Assembly: GCF_035594125.1 (NCBI RefSeq)
Contig: NW_026973701.1
Span: forward strand, 678,501-742,500
Direction: 5' to 3'
Origin: Scylla paramamosain
Taxonomy: Eukaryota; Arthropoda; Malacostraca; Decapoda; Portunidae
DNA length: 64,000 nt
In this document: positions 45,101 to 55,876 of the stretch, one piece after another
Layout of the letters: each line of letters opens with the position of its first letter
How positions within the stretch are numbered: position 1 is the stretch's first letter
Made by a program: the position numbers and the translations under genes
Notes under the pieces: generated by a model
Told to the model about the DNA's origin: nothing
Databases searched by the model: none
Seen by the model: the letters and a program-made list of their open reading frames with translations, nothing else

Positions 45101-45420
45101 GGGTTTGGCTTGATGCAGACACAACGAGATTGTTGCCTCGATGCTGCCACAACGAGATTGTTACCTCGATGCAGTCACAATGAGCTTGTTCCTTCGATGT
45201 TGCTACAACGAGATTGTTGCCTCGATGCAGCCACAACGAAGGGTTTGGCTCGATGCAGACACAACGAGATTTTTGCCTCGATGTAGCCACAATGAGCTCG
45301 CTCCTTCGATGTAGCCACAACGAGCTTGTTTGCTCGATGGAGCCACAACGAAGGGTTTGGCTGTATGTAGTCACAACGTGTTGGTTGTATTTATGCAGTA
45401 ACATGGAGCTTGTTAGCTTA
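42145..45420. repeat. 28-bp minisatellite array, about 116 copies, three variants
   Basis: The unit is TCGATGCAGCCACAACGA plus a 10-base variable end: type A GATTGTTGCC, type B AGGGTTTGGC, type C GCTTGCTCCT. Type C is almost always followed by a unit starting TCGATGTAGCTACAACGA. Types follow recurring orders (A-B, A-C), a higher-order structure. Because 28 is not a multiple of 3 and the unit lacks stops in most frames, both strands show many long frames; none is a gene. Confidence 0.97.
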
Positions 45421-46380
45421 TTGTACTGCCTCTACGCCAATAAAGTGTGGCTTTATACTTTCCGTGCAGCTCTCGGGGCCGCCTTGCCTCCTGGACGGGT
45501 GCTCGAAGAGAGTGCCCGTGGTGGCTATCGAAGAGACCCCTCTTACCTCCCGTTGGTTAACGGTCTGCTTAAGTAGCTGAAAGAGCTTTGCAGCTCGGTT
45601 GTGATGGGTGTCTCTATCACAGCAAGGCCATTGATGGCACAAAGTCCAAATTTGTTTTACGAAAGAAAACAAATTTTTAAACATCTTTCCCACCACTTTG
45701 ATCGTGTTGTACCAAATGTTAGAAGAAGTAGGTGCAGTCCTTTTTCATGGCAATAATTATTACAGCGATAATTTATAATCTGGATTTTTATAGTCCACGC
45801 CTCGGACATTTCTGGATAATGATGAATTGTCCCCATTTAGACAGTGATGCTGTGACCTGTGTAGGAACGAGCGGTGTCCTCGTGTTCTTGGTTTTGTAAC
45901 AGTGTCTTTGTCTCTGCGGCTGTTGTCGGTGACTCTTTTCTCTGTCTGTTTATTGGATTGTTTATGCGTGTTTCTCTGGGGGTCTACCCTTCTTCCGTTT
46001 TGGTGTCCTTGTCTGACTGGCTGCCTGTGTCCTGCTCGATGACTGGATGACTCTTTCTGTCCATCTGGTCATCCATTTGTTTCCGCAATTGTCTTCTATT
46101 TCTTTCTCTCTCTCTGCTTGGCTGTTTCTTTTAACTTTTTTTTCTGGGTATTTGTCTGTCTGTTTGCATATCTAGCAGCATATATAAGCAACCCCTAAGA
46201 TAGTCTTGACGATACATATGATATGAATTCCCAAGTCAGGCCATCATGTCGGCATCTCCTGTAATGGAAATTGAAGGAGAACAAACATTTATTGTTTGCC
46301 TTGTGTATGGACAAAAAATATAGCGGCAAAGTTTTTTTGTATTTATTTATTTTTTTCATGTGACTGAGAAAATATCAGTA
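45421..46380. other. no gene recognised; small inverted repeat
   Basis: AAATTTGTTTT (45648-45658) and AAAACAAATTT (45666-45676) form an 11-bp stem with a 7-nt loop. No supported ORF. Confidence 0.5.
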
Positions 46381-46382
46381 GA

Positions 46383-46384
<2 letters not shown>

Positions 46385-46428
<44 letters not shown>

Positions 46429-46463
46429 GAGAGAGAGAATCGTCACATCAGTTCCATAACACA

Positions 46464-46518
<55 letters not shown>

Positions 46519-46640
46519 CGCCACATCAGTTCCAAAACACTGCTATGCTTCGTCAAAATTTATGGCAACTCCCTCCTTTTCCTCCTCCTCCTCCTCCTCC
46601 TCCTTCTCCTCCTCCTCCTCCTCCTCCTCCTCCTCTTTCT
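46385..46640. repeat. (CA)n, (GA)n and (CCT)n tracts with a duplicated flank
   Basis: (CA)n 46385-46427; (GA)n 46465-46515; (CCT)n 46576-46640. The 20-base flank AATCGYCACATCAGTTCCAW occurs after both GA runs (46439 and 46515). Confidence 0.93.
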
Positions 46641-46819
46641 CCTCCTCTTTCTCCTCCTCCATTTGTTTATAGAGTTGGCTGTGAGTTTTTCATGTTCCCC
46701 GGTGCGTCCAAGTGGTAGGTGGGGAGGAGCCTTCTGCTGTATTACCCTTCATGCTTCCTTCTCCTTGTACTGAGAGAGATGGACCTTCAATGGAGTGTTA
46801 CCGTTAATATACATAGGAC

Positions 46820-46910
46820 CAGTTACGTTATTGTCATATTCTTCCTCTTCCTCCTCCTCTTCCTCTTTCTCTTTCTCTTTCTCTTCTTTCTCCTCTTGTT
46901 CCTTCTGCAT
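46820..46910. repeat. CTCTTC-type pyrimidine repeat
   Basis: Imperfect (TTCCTC)n/(TTCTCT)n run; no gene between 46640 and 47000. Confidence 0.8.
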
Positions 46911-46997
46911 GTGTGAAGGCGTGACCTGACCTCCTCTTCCACCCTTTTCTGCCCTCCTTAGGTGACCTATCTGCCGCAGTGCGTAGCTGTCAGGTCA

Positions 46998-47000
<3 letters not shown>

Positions 47001-47050
<50 letters not shown>

Positions 47051-47240
47051 GTTTTGTTTGTTTGTTTACTCCTCGTATTTCTTCCTCTTCTTCTTCTTCT
47101 TCTTCTTCTTCTTGTTCTTCTTGTTCTTCTTGTTCTTCTTCTTGTTCTTGTTCTTCTTGTTCTTCTTCTTTTTCTTCTTCTTCTTCTTCTTCTTCTTCTT
47201 CTTCTTCTCTACGTTTCTTATCTTTATTTTCCTTGTCATT

Positions 47241-47335
<95 letters not shown>
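47001..47335. repeat. (GT)n, (TTC)n and (CT)n cluster
   Basis: (GT)n 47001-47046; (TTC)n with TTG interruptions 47083-47210; (CT)n 47242-47333. Confidence 0.97.
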
Positions 47336-47337
<2 letters not shown>

Positions 47338-47537
47338 TCCATTCCCTCTCCACCTTTCCACACATATTATCTTTTGTTCTTCTTCTGTTTCCTTATCAAT
47401 CACCTCTCTTCCTTTCTCTGCTCGACTTATTTTTTTCCTTACTTTTCGCGCCTGCGCGCGTACGACTAAACGAATTAACGTAAAAAAAAAAAGATTGGTG
47501 AAAGTAATTGAGTTAGCATCTTTTTTATGGTTGTAAG

Positions 47538-47539
47538 TG

Positions 47540-47605
<66 letters not shown>

Positions 47606-47620
47606 CGTGCGTGTGTGTGT
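47538..47620. repeat. (GT)n microsatellite
   Basis: GT run with a few GC steps. Confidence 0.97.
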
Positions 47621-48336
47621 TTATGTACATCATCGAGTGCTGTGTTTGATAGGCATCGCTCCAGTCCTTGCTTGTGTGAGTAACTGCCTGCATTTGTATA
47701 CCAGTCCGTGATGCTTCGTTTGTCAGAATAATCAGGACTTCGTGTGCGACCTTAAAAAAAATTGTACCTGTTTTGAAATGTGTACTGTACTGGAATGTTA
47801 CTGGTAATTTTTTGCGCCACTGTAAAGGCACTTGCAATATTGCTACTGGAGTGTAATTTACGTCTTAATGGTGTCGGCACTTTATTTCAAGTACTTTTAA
47901 GTGGCTCTACTGAAAGTTATTGGGTGTTATTGGCTGTTTGCATGATTCTAGTGATATTAAACAAGGATTCTGCATCGCCAATAGTAAAAACACACAAGAA
48001 CCCGACTATGCATCTGTGACCTTGGAAAAATGTTCCTGATGAGAGCCAATAGTTTCAAAGTAGCGGTCATGGTGTGAAGTACGTCATGCTGAAATTATAA
48101 CGCTATTTGTGATCGAAATTAGACGTTATTTATCATTATTTCTTTTTGTTCTAGGATGTTTGAGAGTCGTTGTCGTTAAGTGGCGGAAATTAAGAGAACG
48201 TGATTTTCTTTGCATGCTTGATTGGGAGATCCTTTTGTTACGAAAGATACAAGCGTTGCACTGTGTATAGACGTCCCCCTGCTGTGTGTTTGTGTGGTGT
48301 GTACGTATGCTGATCAGAAGATATTGTGGAACCACT

Positions 48337-48340
<4 letters not shown>
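47621..48340. other. no gene recognised
   Basis: Unique-looking sequence; 79-codon frame at 47780 has no recognisable domain. Confidence 0.5.
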
Positions 48341-48622
<282 letters not shown>

Positions 48623-48626
<4 letters not shown>

Positions 48627-49190
48627 TTCAGGGTCATAAGTGAAGTAATCTCCTGCACTTCCATTACGTTTCGTCCTTTCCCTCTATGCTAAGTCCTCTG
48701 ATCTGCTGTCCTTACTGAACTTAATAACCGACAGACTCTAGATCATGAGACATTTAACTGATGAAAACACAGAACAATGGAAGTAAGAATTGCGGAAGCT
48801 ACTCAACTTTTGATCCCGACAAAGCGTAGACAAATATCCATACACACATGTACAGTGCCCCCGCCAAGGCCAAAATAAAAAAACAGACGCGAATTTTATA
48901 ACATTTGCACGAGGATTATGCGTCTGATTAGTGGAACCCAAGCTTATTAACCTTGATTTGCATAATGGGAATGATTACACCTGGATTACATGTCGCTCCA
49001 TTAGCCGGCAAGGTAAACAGGTGACGCGTTTCATAGTCACCGCCGGCTAATGAATCATGACTTTTTCTATCCGTTGCTGGAAAAGAGAATAATTTGCTGC
49101 GAGTTTTGCGGAGGCTTGCAATGGCTGGGAATAATGTATTGATGTGCCCCGCTGCTGTGTGCGGCTATGTGCAGGCGTCTGAATGCGCAC
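48623..49190. other. no gene; nested inverted repeat
   Basis: No ORF supported. CATTAGCCGGC (48999-49009) and GCCGGCTAATG (49042-49052) pair perfectly and enclose a second pair GGTGAC (49020-49025) / GTCACC (49036-49041). Confidence 0.6.
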
Positions 49191-49239
49191 CTATTGTTGA
49201 TGTGGGAAGTGTTGATACATTCACCGCTGCCCTTGTCAC

Positions 49240-49578
49240 CAGCACCAGAACTGCTAGTACCATCACCATCACCGCCCTCTTTATCACCACTGCATCACCA
49301 CCGTCACCATCTGCATCATCACCACTACCACCTGTTTTGTCATCATCAGCGTCTCCACCATTACCGTCGTCTCTCTCACCACTGCCACCACATCCCACCA
49401 TCAGCACAGACATCACCACCGCCTCCACTCACATTAACAGCACGGCAAATTATTCTAATGCTGCCATCACTAATATTATTACCACAGCCACCATCACCAC
49501 CACTGGCACTAACGGTAAAACAAACCAATAATTCTGTTACCACCTCTACTACTTCTACTACTACTACCACTACTACTG

Positions 49579-49643
<65 letters not shown>

Positions 49644-49675
49644 GACGCCGCCGCTGTTGCTGCTGTTGCTGCTGC
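49240..49675. repeat. (CAC/CAT)n and (ACT)n triplet region
   Basis: Imperfect CAC/CAT triplets to 49510, then (ACT)n about 49545-49642 and GCC/GCT triplets to 49675. Confidence 0.93.
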
Positions 49676-49688
49676 TGCATTGTATTAA

Positions 49689-51081
49689 GCTACGACTACA
49701 GAGTCACTCTCATACTAAATTTATCTGTGCTGTATACCTCTCTCCTAACTCCTCTGACTATAAGAAATTCTTTGACTACTTAACTTCCAAAGTGGAGCAC
49801 ATTCTGACCCTCTTCCCTTTTGCAGAGATCTCCATTCTTGGAGACTTCAATGTTCACCACCAGCTTTGGCTTTCCTCTCCCTTCACTGGCCATCCTGGTG
49901 AACTAGCCTACAACTTTGCTATCCTCCATGACCTAGAGCAATTGGTGCAACACCCTACTCGTATTCCTTACCGTCTTGGAGATACGCCCAACATTCTTAA
50001 CCTTTTCCTGACCTCTAATCCTTCTGCTTATGCTGTCACCCTTTCTTCTCCGTTGGGCTCCTCCAATCACAATCTCATATCTTTATCTTGTCCTATCACT
50101 CCAATCCCTCCTCAGGATCCCCCTAAGCGAAGGTGCCTCTGGCGTTTTGCCTCTGCCAGTTGGGGGGACCTGAGGAGGTATTTTGCTGATTTTCCTTGGA
50201 ATGACTACTGCTTCCGTGTCAGAGACCCGTCTTTGTGTGCTGAGCTCATAACAGAGGTGATAGTGTCTGGTATGGAGGCGTACATTCCTCACTCTTTTTC
50301 TCGTCCTAAACCTTCTAAACCTTGGTTTAACGCAGCTTGTTCTCATGCTATACATGATAGAGAGGTGGCCCACAAAAGGTACTTAAGCCTTCCATCACCA
50401 GAATCTCATGCACTTTATATTTCTGCCCGGAACCATGCCAAGTCTGTTCTCCAACTAGCCAAAAACTCCTTCATTAACAGAAAATGTCAAAACCTTTCAA
50501 GATCTAACTCCCCTCGTGATTTCTGGCATCTAGCCAAAAATATCTCCAATAACTTTGCTTCTTCTTCTTTCCCTCCTCTACTTCAACCAGATGGCACCAC
50601 TGCTATCACATCTATTTCTAAAGCTGAACTCTTTGCTCAAACCTTTGCTAAAAACTCTACCTTGGACGATTCTGGGCTTGTTCCTCCCTCTCCTCCACCC
50701 TCTGACTACTTCATGCCACGAATTAAAATTCTTCGCAATGATGTTTTCCATGCCCTCGCTGGCCTAAACCCTCGGAAGGCTTATGGACCTGATGGGGTCC
50801 CTCCTATTGTTCTCCGAAACTGTGCCTCTGTGCTTGCACCTTGCCTAGTCAAACTCTTTCAGCTCTGTCTGTCAACATCTACCTTTCCTTCTTGCTGGAA
50901 GTTTGCCTACATTCAACCTGTTCCTATAAAGGGTGACCGCTCTAATCCCTCAAACTACCTTCCTATTGCTTTAATTTCCTGCCTATCTAAAGAATCCCTA
51001 CCTGCTTCTGTATTTCCACCTTCCTATGACTTGAATTCCTTCAAGAGGGAGGTTTCAAGACACTTATCCACCTATTTTTGA
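49689..51081 (+). pseudogene. LINE endonuclease/reverse transcriptase remnant
   Basis: About 463 residues. The C-terminal part of the apurinic-type endonuclease is clear: [12 protein letters not shown] (catalytic GDFN) and [12 protein letters not shown], where the usual SDH is SNH, so a catalytic Asp is lost. Then comes the linker with [20 protein letters not shown], then the start of the reverse transcriptase [28 protein letters not shown] and [16 protein letters not shown] (usual NYRP changed to NYLP). At about 50990 the frame jumps from LISCLSK to the C-terminal tail [14 protein letters not shown], deleting the palm with the YADD box and the thumb. Not functional. Confidence 0.88.
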
Positions 51082-51188
51082 CCACTGCCTTGACCCTTTT
51101 ACGGGACTGGCATTTCAGTGGGCATTTTTTTTTTTTATTAGATTTTTGTTGCCCTTGGCCAGTGTCCTTCTTACATAAAAAAAAAAAA
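49689..51188 (+). mobile_element. non-LTR retrotransposon (LINE), 5'-truncated and internally deleted
   Basis: Starts inside the endonuclease domain next to the (ACT)n tract and ends with a 12-base poly(A) (51177-51188) after the 3' end GCCCTTGGCCAGTGTCCTTC. It carries one continuous frame to 51081 that lost most of the reverse transcriptase. Resembles an element family very common in crab genomes. Confidence 0.88.
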
Positions 51189-51189
51189 G

Positions 51190-51480
51190 CCAACACTGGC
51201 AATAATACCTTTGTAGTCACAACTAACACTCGTACGGGCAACACAGCCATTACTAACACCACCATCACCACCACCACGACTACCACTACCACCACCACCA
51301 CCGTCATCAGCAGTACTAGAAGTATGTAAATTAACAGTAATAATAGCACTAAAGTCGCAATCATCACCATCACCACCAATACTTGCGTCACCACCACCAC
51401 CACCACCATTACCATTACTGCTACTACAACCACCATCACCACCACCACTACTACTATTATATTCACATTGACTATGGGCG
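51190..51480. repeat. (CAC)n/(ACT)n triplet-rich sequence
   Basis: Imperfect CAC, CAT and ACT triplets directly after the LINE poly(A). Confidence 0.9.
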
Positions 51481-51497
51481 AATTTCAATCTATCACG

Positions 51498-51675
<178 letters not shown>

Positions 51676-51780
51676 AGTAATGGAAACAGTTTCGTTATTT
51701 TAGAAATATATGTTCACAATTAACATAGCCTTTCGGGAATATAGAAATACATTTTCCATTACAAACACCTTATCCCTTCT

Positions 51781-51781
<1 letters not shown>

Positions 51782-51826
<45 letters not shown>
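51782..51826. repeat. (CA)n microsatellite
   Basis: Pure CA run. 51827-52188 has no recognised feature. Confidence 0.97.
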
Positions 51827-51828
<2 letters not shown>

Positions 51829-52188
51829 GAAGATTGAAATGCGGGCGCGACTGAATAGACTCGTGGTTCCCTGATTACATTTTCACAGAGCAGGATGTTG
51901 TGTGTATGAAAAGTTAAAATCCTCTACATTTTTTACTCATCGCCGTATATTTATTTTTTTTTTTACCTGGCTCCATTCTTGACATTTTCTAATAATCCAC
52001 ATCAGTTCGAAAAAGTTGAAAATAAAAATCCAGTTGATGTGTTGCTTTCTTTCCTCTCTGAGTTATTTGCTTAATGCCGCCTGAATGTTATTTCTCTTTT
52101 CATTTTTTTTTTTCCATTTTCTTCCTCACTCGGTTTCGTTTCGTGTGTTCAGGTTAATTCGAGTTGCCTGAAAGGTGGGAGGGATAGG

Positions 52189-52238
<50 letters not shown>
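52189..52238. repeat. (GT)n microsatellite
   Basis: Pure GT run; nothing recognised in 52239-52440. Confidence 0.97.
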
Positions 52239-52240
<2 letters not shown>

Positions 52241-52442
52241 CTCTATTTATCCTCCTTTTCCTCTTTATACTGTGTGCCTTTCCTCCTTTCTCTTCGTTTC
52301 TGTAGGGCTCTCAGCCTGGGCTCCTGCCCAGTACCTCCCTTCCTTGCCCGACTGAAGAAAACGGGAGTGAATGAAAAACGGGCATAAAACTCAACTAAAA
52401 CCAAAACGGATTGTGGTGGAACCGAACGAGACTTTAGAAGAC

Positions 52443-52444
<2 letters not shown>

Positions 52445-52525
<81 letters not shown>

Positions 52526-52692
52526 TTGTATTGTCATCCATTTCCTAGGGTAACTATTTCAAAGTAATTGCTCTTGTACAGCCATACAGAGATAAATAAT
52601 TAATTACATAAATGATAATGAATTATTGTAACACTAATACAGTATGCATCAATATCTAATTATGTAATCTATTGTAGAATTTGAGACTAGGG

Positions 52693-52760
<68 letters not shown>

Positions 52761-52770
52761 AGGGAGGGAG
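52445..52770. repeat. two (GA)n tracts
   Basis: (GA)n 52445-52521 and 52697-52753, the second followed by GGGA units. Confidence 0.97.
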
Positions 52771-52855
52771 GGAGAGGGAAAATTTACTTAATCCGCCAAA
52801 AAATAATGACTGGCCACTGCCTCCGCCCTGACACGTAAGGCAATGTAGCGCTGAT

Positions 52856-52860
52856 CCAAT

Positions 52861-52905
<45 letters not shown>

Positions 52906-53045
52906 AAAGATAAATGACACTCGCCCCGCTGGAAATAAAGCTCGCTTATTGGTCGAGGCCTCCGTGTCATGGACCAATCCCTGCTCGCCAGAAAAGTCCA
53001 TATTGACGAATGAGCATCGAGTTTCCCCATCTCGTCTGATTGGCT
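52856..53045. promoter_or_regulatory. cluster of CCAAT boxes
   Basis: CCAAT at 52856 and 52974, ATTGG (reverse) at 52948 and 53039, around a (CA)n run (52861-52900), in a GC-rich segment. Four boxes within 190 bp resemble an NF-Y-type promoter; no downstream ORF is visible, so this is only a candidate. Confidence 0.3.
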
Positions 53046-53199
53046 GGCTCCCATCACGGTAAGGGCCTGTGGTGGGGAGGGGGGTGTGAGGGGGATGGGT
53101 AAGGGGCAGGACTCGTTCGAAAGGAAGGATGTTGAAGGAGATAAATGTTACTTCATAAATTTTGGCCTCTGATAAAATGAGCAAGGAGGGCGACATTTT

Positions 53200-53521
53200 T
53201 TGGTGTGCAGTTTTTTTTTTTTTTTTATGTTTCTCCTCCTCCTCCTACTCCTCGTCTTTTTTTTTTTTAAGCTTAGTCTTGTTCTTCGTGTTTGTTGTTT
53301 TTGTTGTTGTTGTTGTTGTTGTTGTTGCTCATCATCGTCATTCTTCTTCTTCTTCTTCGTCTTCCTGTTCATCTTCCTCTTCGTCTTCGTCTTTCTTCTT
53401 CTTTTTTTTTCTTTTTCTTTTTTTCGCGTTCTTTTCTTTTTCCATTTTTTTCTTCGTCTTCGTCTTCTTTTTCTTCGTCTTCGCCTTTGTCTTGGTTTTC
53501 TTCTTCTTCTTCGGCTATTTA

Positions 53522-53567
<46 letters not shown>

Positions 53568-53600
53568 TATTTATTTTATTTTATTTTTTTTTTTTGTTCA
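53200..53600. repeat. T-rich triplet cluster (GTT)n-(TTC)n-(ATT)n
   Basis: (GTT)n 53293-53328, imperfect (TTC)n 53340-53515, (ATT)n 53521-53567, then T-runs. Long frames are low complexity. Confidence 0.95.
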
Positions 53601-54655
53601 TCATTCTCAGGTGTATTCGTGGTCTTTAAATCAGTGACAGCTATATTGACATGCTGTGAATGTAATTACTGCAGGATGAAAGCAAGGTCGTGTGGGAGCT
53701 CAAAGGAAAGCAATCTGTGTTGCTTCCTTTTCCTCCCGTGGTACAAGAGTTCTGAGAATGCAGTCAGCAAGTGGACACGCCACTCATTCACTTAACATTG
53801 CTTCTTTTTTTCATTTGAGTGGTGTTGATTTTTATTGCAGTTATTGATTCATGTGCTACTATTACTACTACTACTACTACTACTACTATTATAGCTGCTG
53901 CTGCTGCTGCTGCTGGTAGGATGTGTTGGTTTACAGAGATTATCCATCATTATTTCTCGCAATCCTAGTATCAAGTGCGCTACATTAGGGTTACTCATGT
54001 AGCTTAGAAAGTTAAGCCTTGTATATTTTTAGACCCGACTCGATCCCTCAACGTGACCTTGAAGCAAAAGTAGCACGTGGGTGAAAACAAAGAGCAAAGC
54101 GTGCGTGTGGCGGGAACATTAAGTGGTGCAGGCCTCTCACACCTTGACGATGTAGCTCAAGTTGGTGGTATCCCCAAGATTGGTTTGGTCCAGAGTGTCG
54201 CCATTTTAATATTTCCCCTGAGCTTTTCTCACATTCACATCACCTCCATTCTTCGTTTTTATTCTTCCCTTCCGTTCCTTCTTCACTGTGGTCATCTCAT
54301 TTTTCTTTTTCTCATCGTGTTAGATAATTCGGCAGTGTAGTTTTCTCTCAGAAGTGCTTTCCGCTTCCTTACTTTCTTATTCTCCGTCTTTTCTACTTTT
54401 TTCCTCTTTTAGATTTGTCGCGCTAGATGTTACAAAAAGTGGTGACTTGCTGCAATGAAAATGGTCACCAGTTTCTCCTCTCTTTTTGTGCCTCCTCTCC
54501 TTCCTTCCCCTCCACATAAATGAGGAAGAAAAAGAAATGCGAGTGCTCCAGCTTTGACTTATTTTCTTATTTCGTATTGTTGCCCTGTCTTTTTGTATTA
54601 TTTTATTTTCCTTTAGTTTTTTTTTATATATATCAGTGGTGTTCATTGTTGTGTG
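53600..54655. other. no gene recognised
   Basis: Short (ACT)n (53860-53888) and (GCT)n (53896-53914). Frames of up to 89 codons show no domain. Confidence 0.55.
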
Positions 54656-54661
54656 TGGTAC

Positions 54662-54663
54662 TG

Positions 54664-54730
<67 letters not shown>
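54662..54730. repeat. (CT)n microsatellite
   Basis: CT run with one TCC interruption. Confidence 0.97.
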
Positions 54731-54737
<7 letters not shown>

Positions 54738-54779
54738 ACTTAGACATTCTCTCTAACTTTGCTTTCTTCCTTTCACAGT

Positions 54780-55040
54780 TTCCCTCCTCCTCCTCCTCCT
54801 CCTCCTCCTCGTCTCAATGTTTCGCCCTTCCTTCCCTTTTTCCTTCTTTTTTTTTTTTCATCGTCTTCTGCGCCTTCCGTTCATCCTTCCTCGTTTTCTG
54901 CCGCTGCTGCTGCTGCTGCTGCCGCCGCCACTGCTGCTGCCGCTGCTGCTGCCGCTGCTGCTGCTGCCGCTGCTGCTGCCGCTGCTGCTGCTGCCGCTGC
55001 TGCCGCTGCTGCTGCTGCTGCCGCCGCCGCCGCCGCCTGC
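54780..55040. repeat. (CCT)n and (GCT/GCC)n repeats
   Basis: (CCT)n 54784-54811; mixed GCT/GCC triplets 54900-55038 giving poly-Ala, Leu/Pro or Gln/Arg frames depending on phase. Confidence 0.95.
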
Positions 55041-55340
55041 GGCACTGCCACTTGTTGTTAGTCATTGGTACAAGTTGGTTGCGTGAATGGAATTCATGTT
55101 TGTGTGTTGTTTTTCCCTTCGTGCCTCGCCTCGCCGCGTATTGTATTTTATTTCACTTATTTTTTTTTTTTTTTTTTTTCTGGTTGAAAGGTGTTGCGTT
55201 GTGATGAAAGTGTGTAGGTGTGTTTGTGTCTCGACTGGAAAGGTTTTGTTTTTAGTCTTAAGATTGGTCTGCGCCCTCTTTGTTTTACTGCTTCCTGTTT
55301 CACTGCCTCAGTAGTTGTGAGAAATTGTTCTGTTTTCTGT

Positions 55341-55555
55341 CCTGTACAGCATCAGCATTGTTACTGGAGGTATTACATCGTGTCCTGTACAGCATCAGCA
55401 TTGTTACTGGAGGTATTACATCGTGTCCTGTACAGCATCAGCATTGTTACTGGAGGTATTACATCGTGTCCTGTACAGCATCAGCATTGTTACTGGAGGT
55501 ATTACATCGTGTCCTGTACAGCATCAGCATTGTTACTGGAGGTATTACATCGTGT
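55341..55555 (+). repeat. 43-bp VNTR, five copies
   Basis: Perfect tandem units beginning CCTGTACAGCATCAGCATTG and ending ATTACATCGTGT. Confidence 0.97.
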
Positions 55556-55800
55556 CTCTTGCAAAAATAAGATAGGAATCGTATTGTATAGAAGATTTAA
55601 TCATATTTTTAGTAATGATTTCTCATAAAGCTGTGTCCTCCGTCATTAGATATAAAACCCCGCAAAGTCTTATTAGATTTGTACTGGCGGGACTCGGCGT
55701 GGCGGCAACGTGTTCACTGCTCTCTACGGAAAGACAGCGGCGCTCCTCTGCTGGTCTTACACTGATGTCATTGTAATAGTGCCCATGTACCTATTTAAAT

Positions 55801-55804
<4 letters not shown>

Positions 55805-55850
<46 letters not shown>
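55805..55850. repeat. (CA)n microsatellite
   Basis: Pure CA run; 55556-55804 contains nothing recognised. Confidence 0.97.
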
Positions 55851-55852
<2 letters not shown>

Positions 55853-55876
55853 GCAGGCAAGCCAAAACACACACAC

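Noticed and set aside
42145..45420. Could the 28-bp repeats be a CRISPR array or a repeat-protein gene?
   Set aside because: Repeats are directly adjacent without unique spacers, the setting is eukaryotic, and long frames occur on both strands in several phases because the unit lacks stops.
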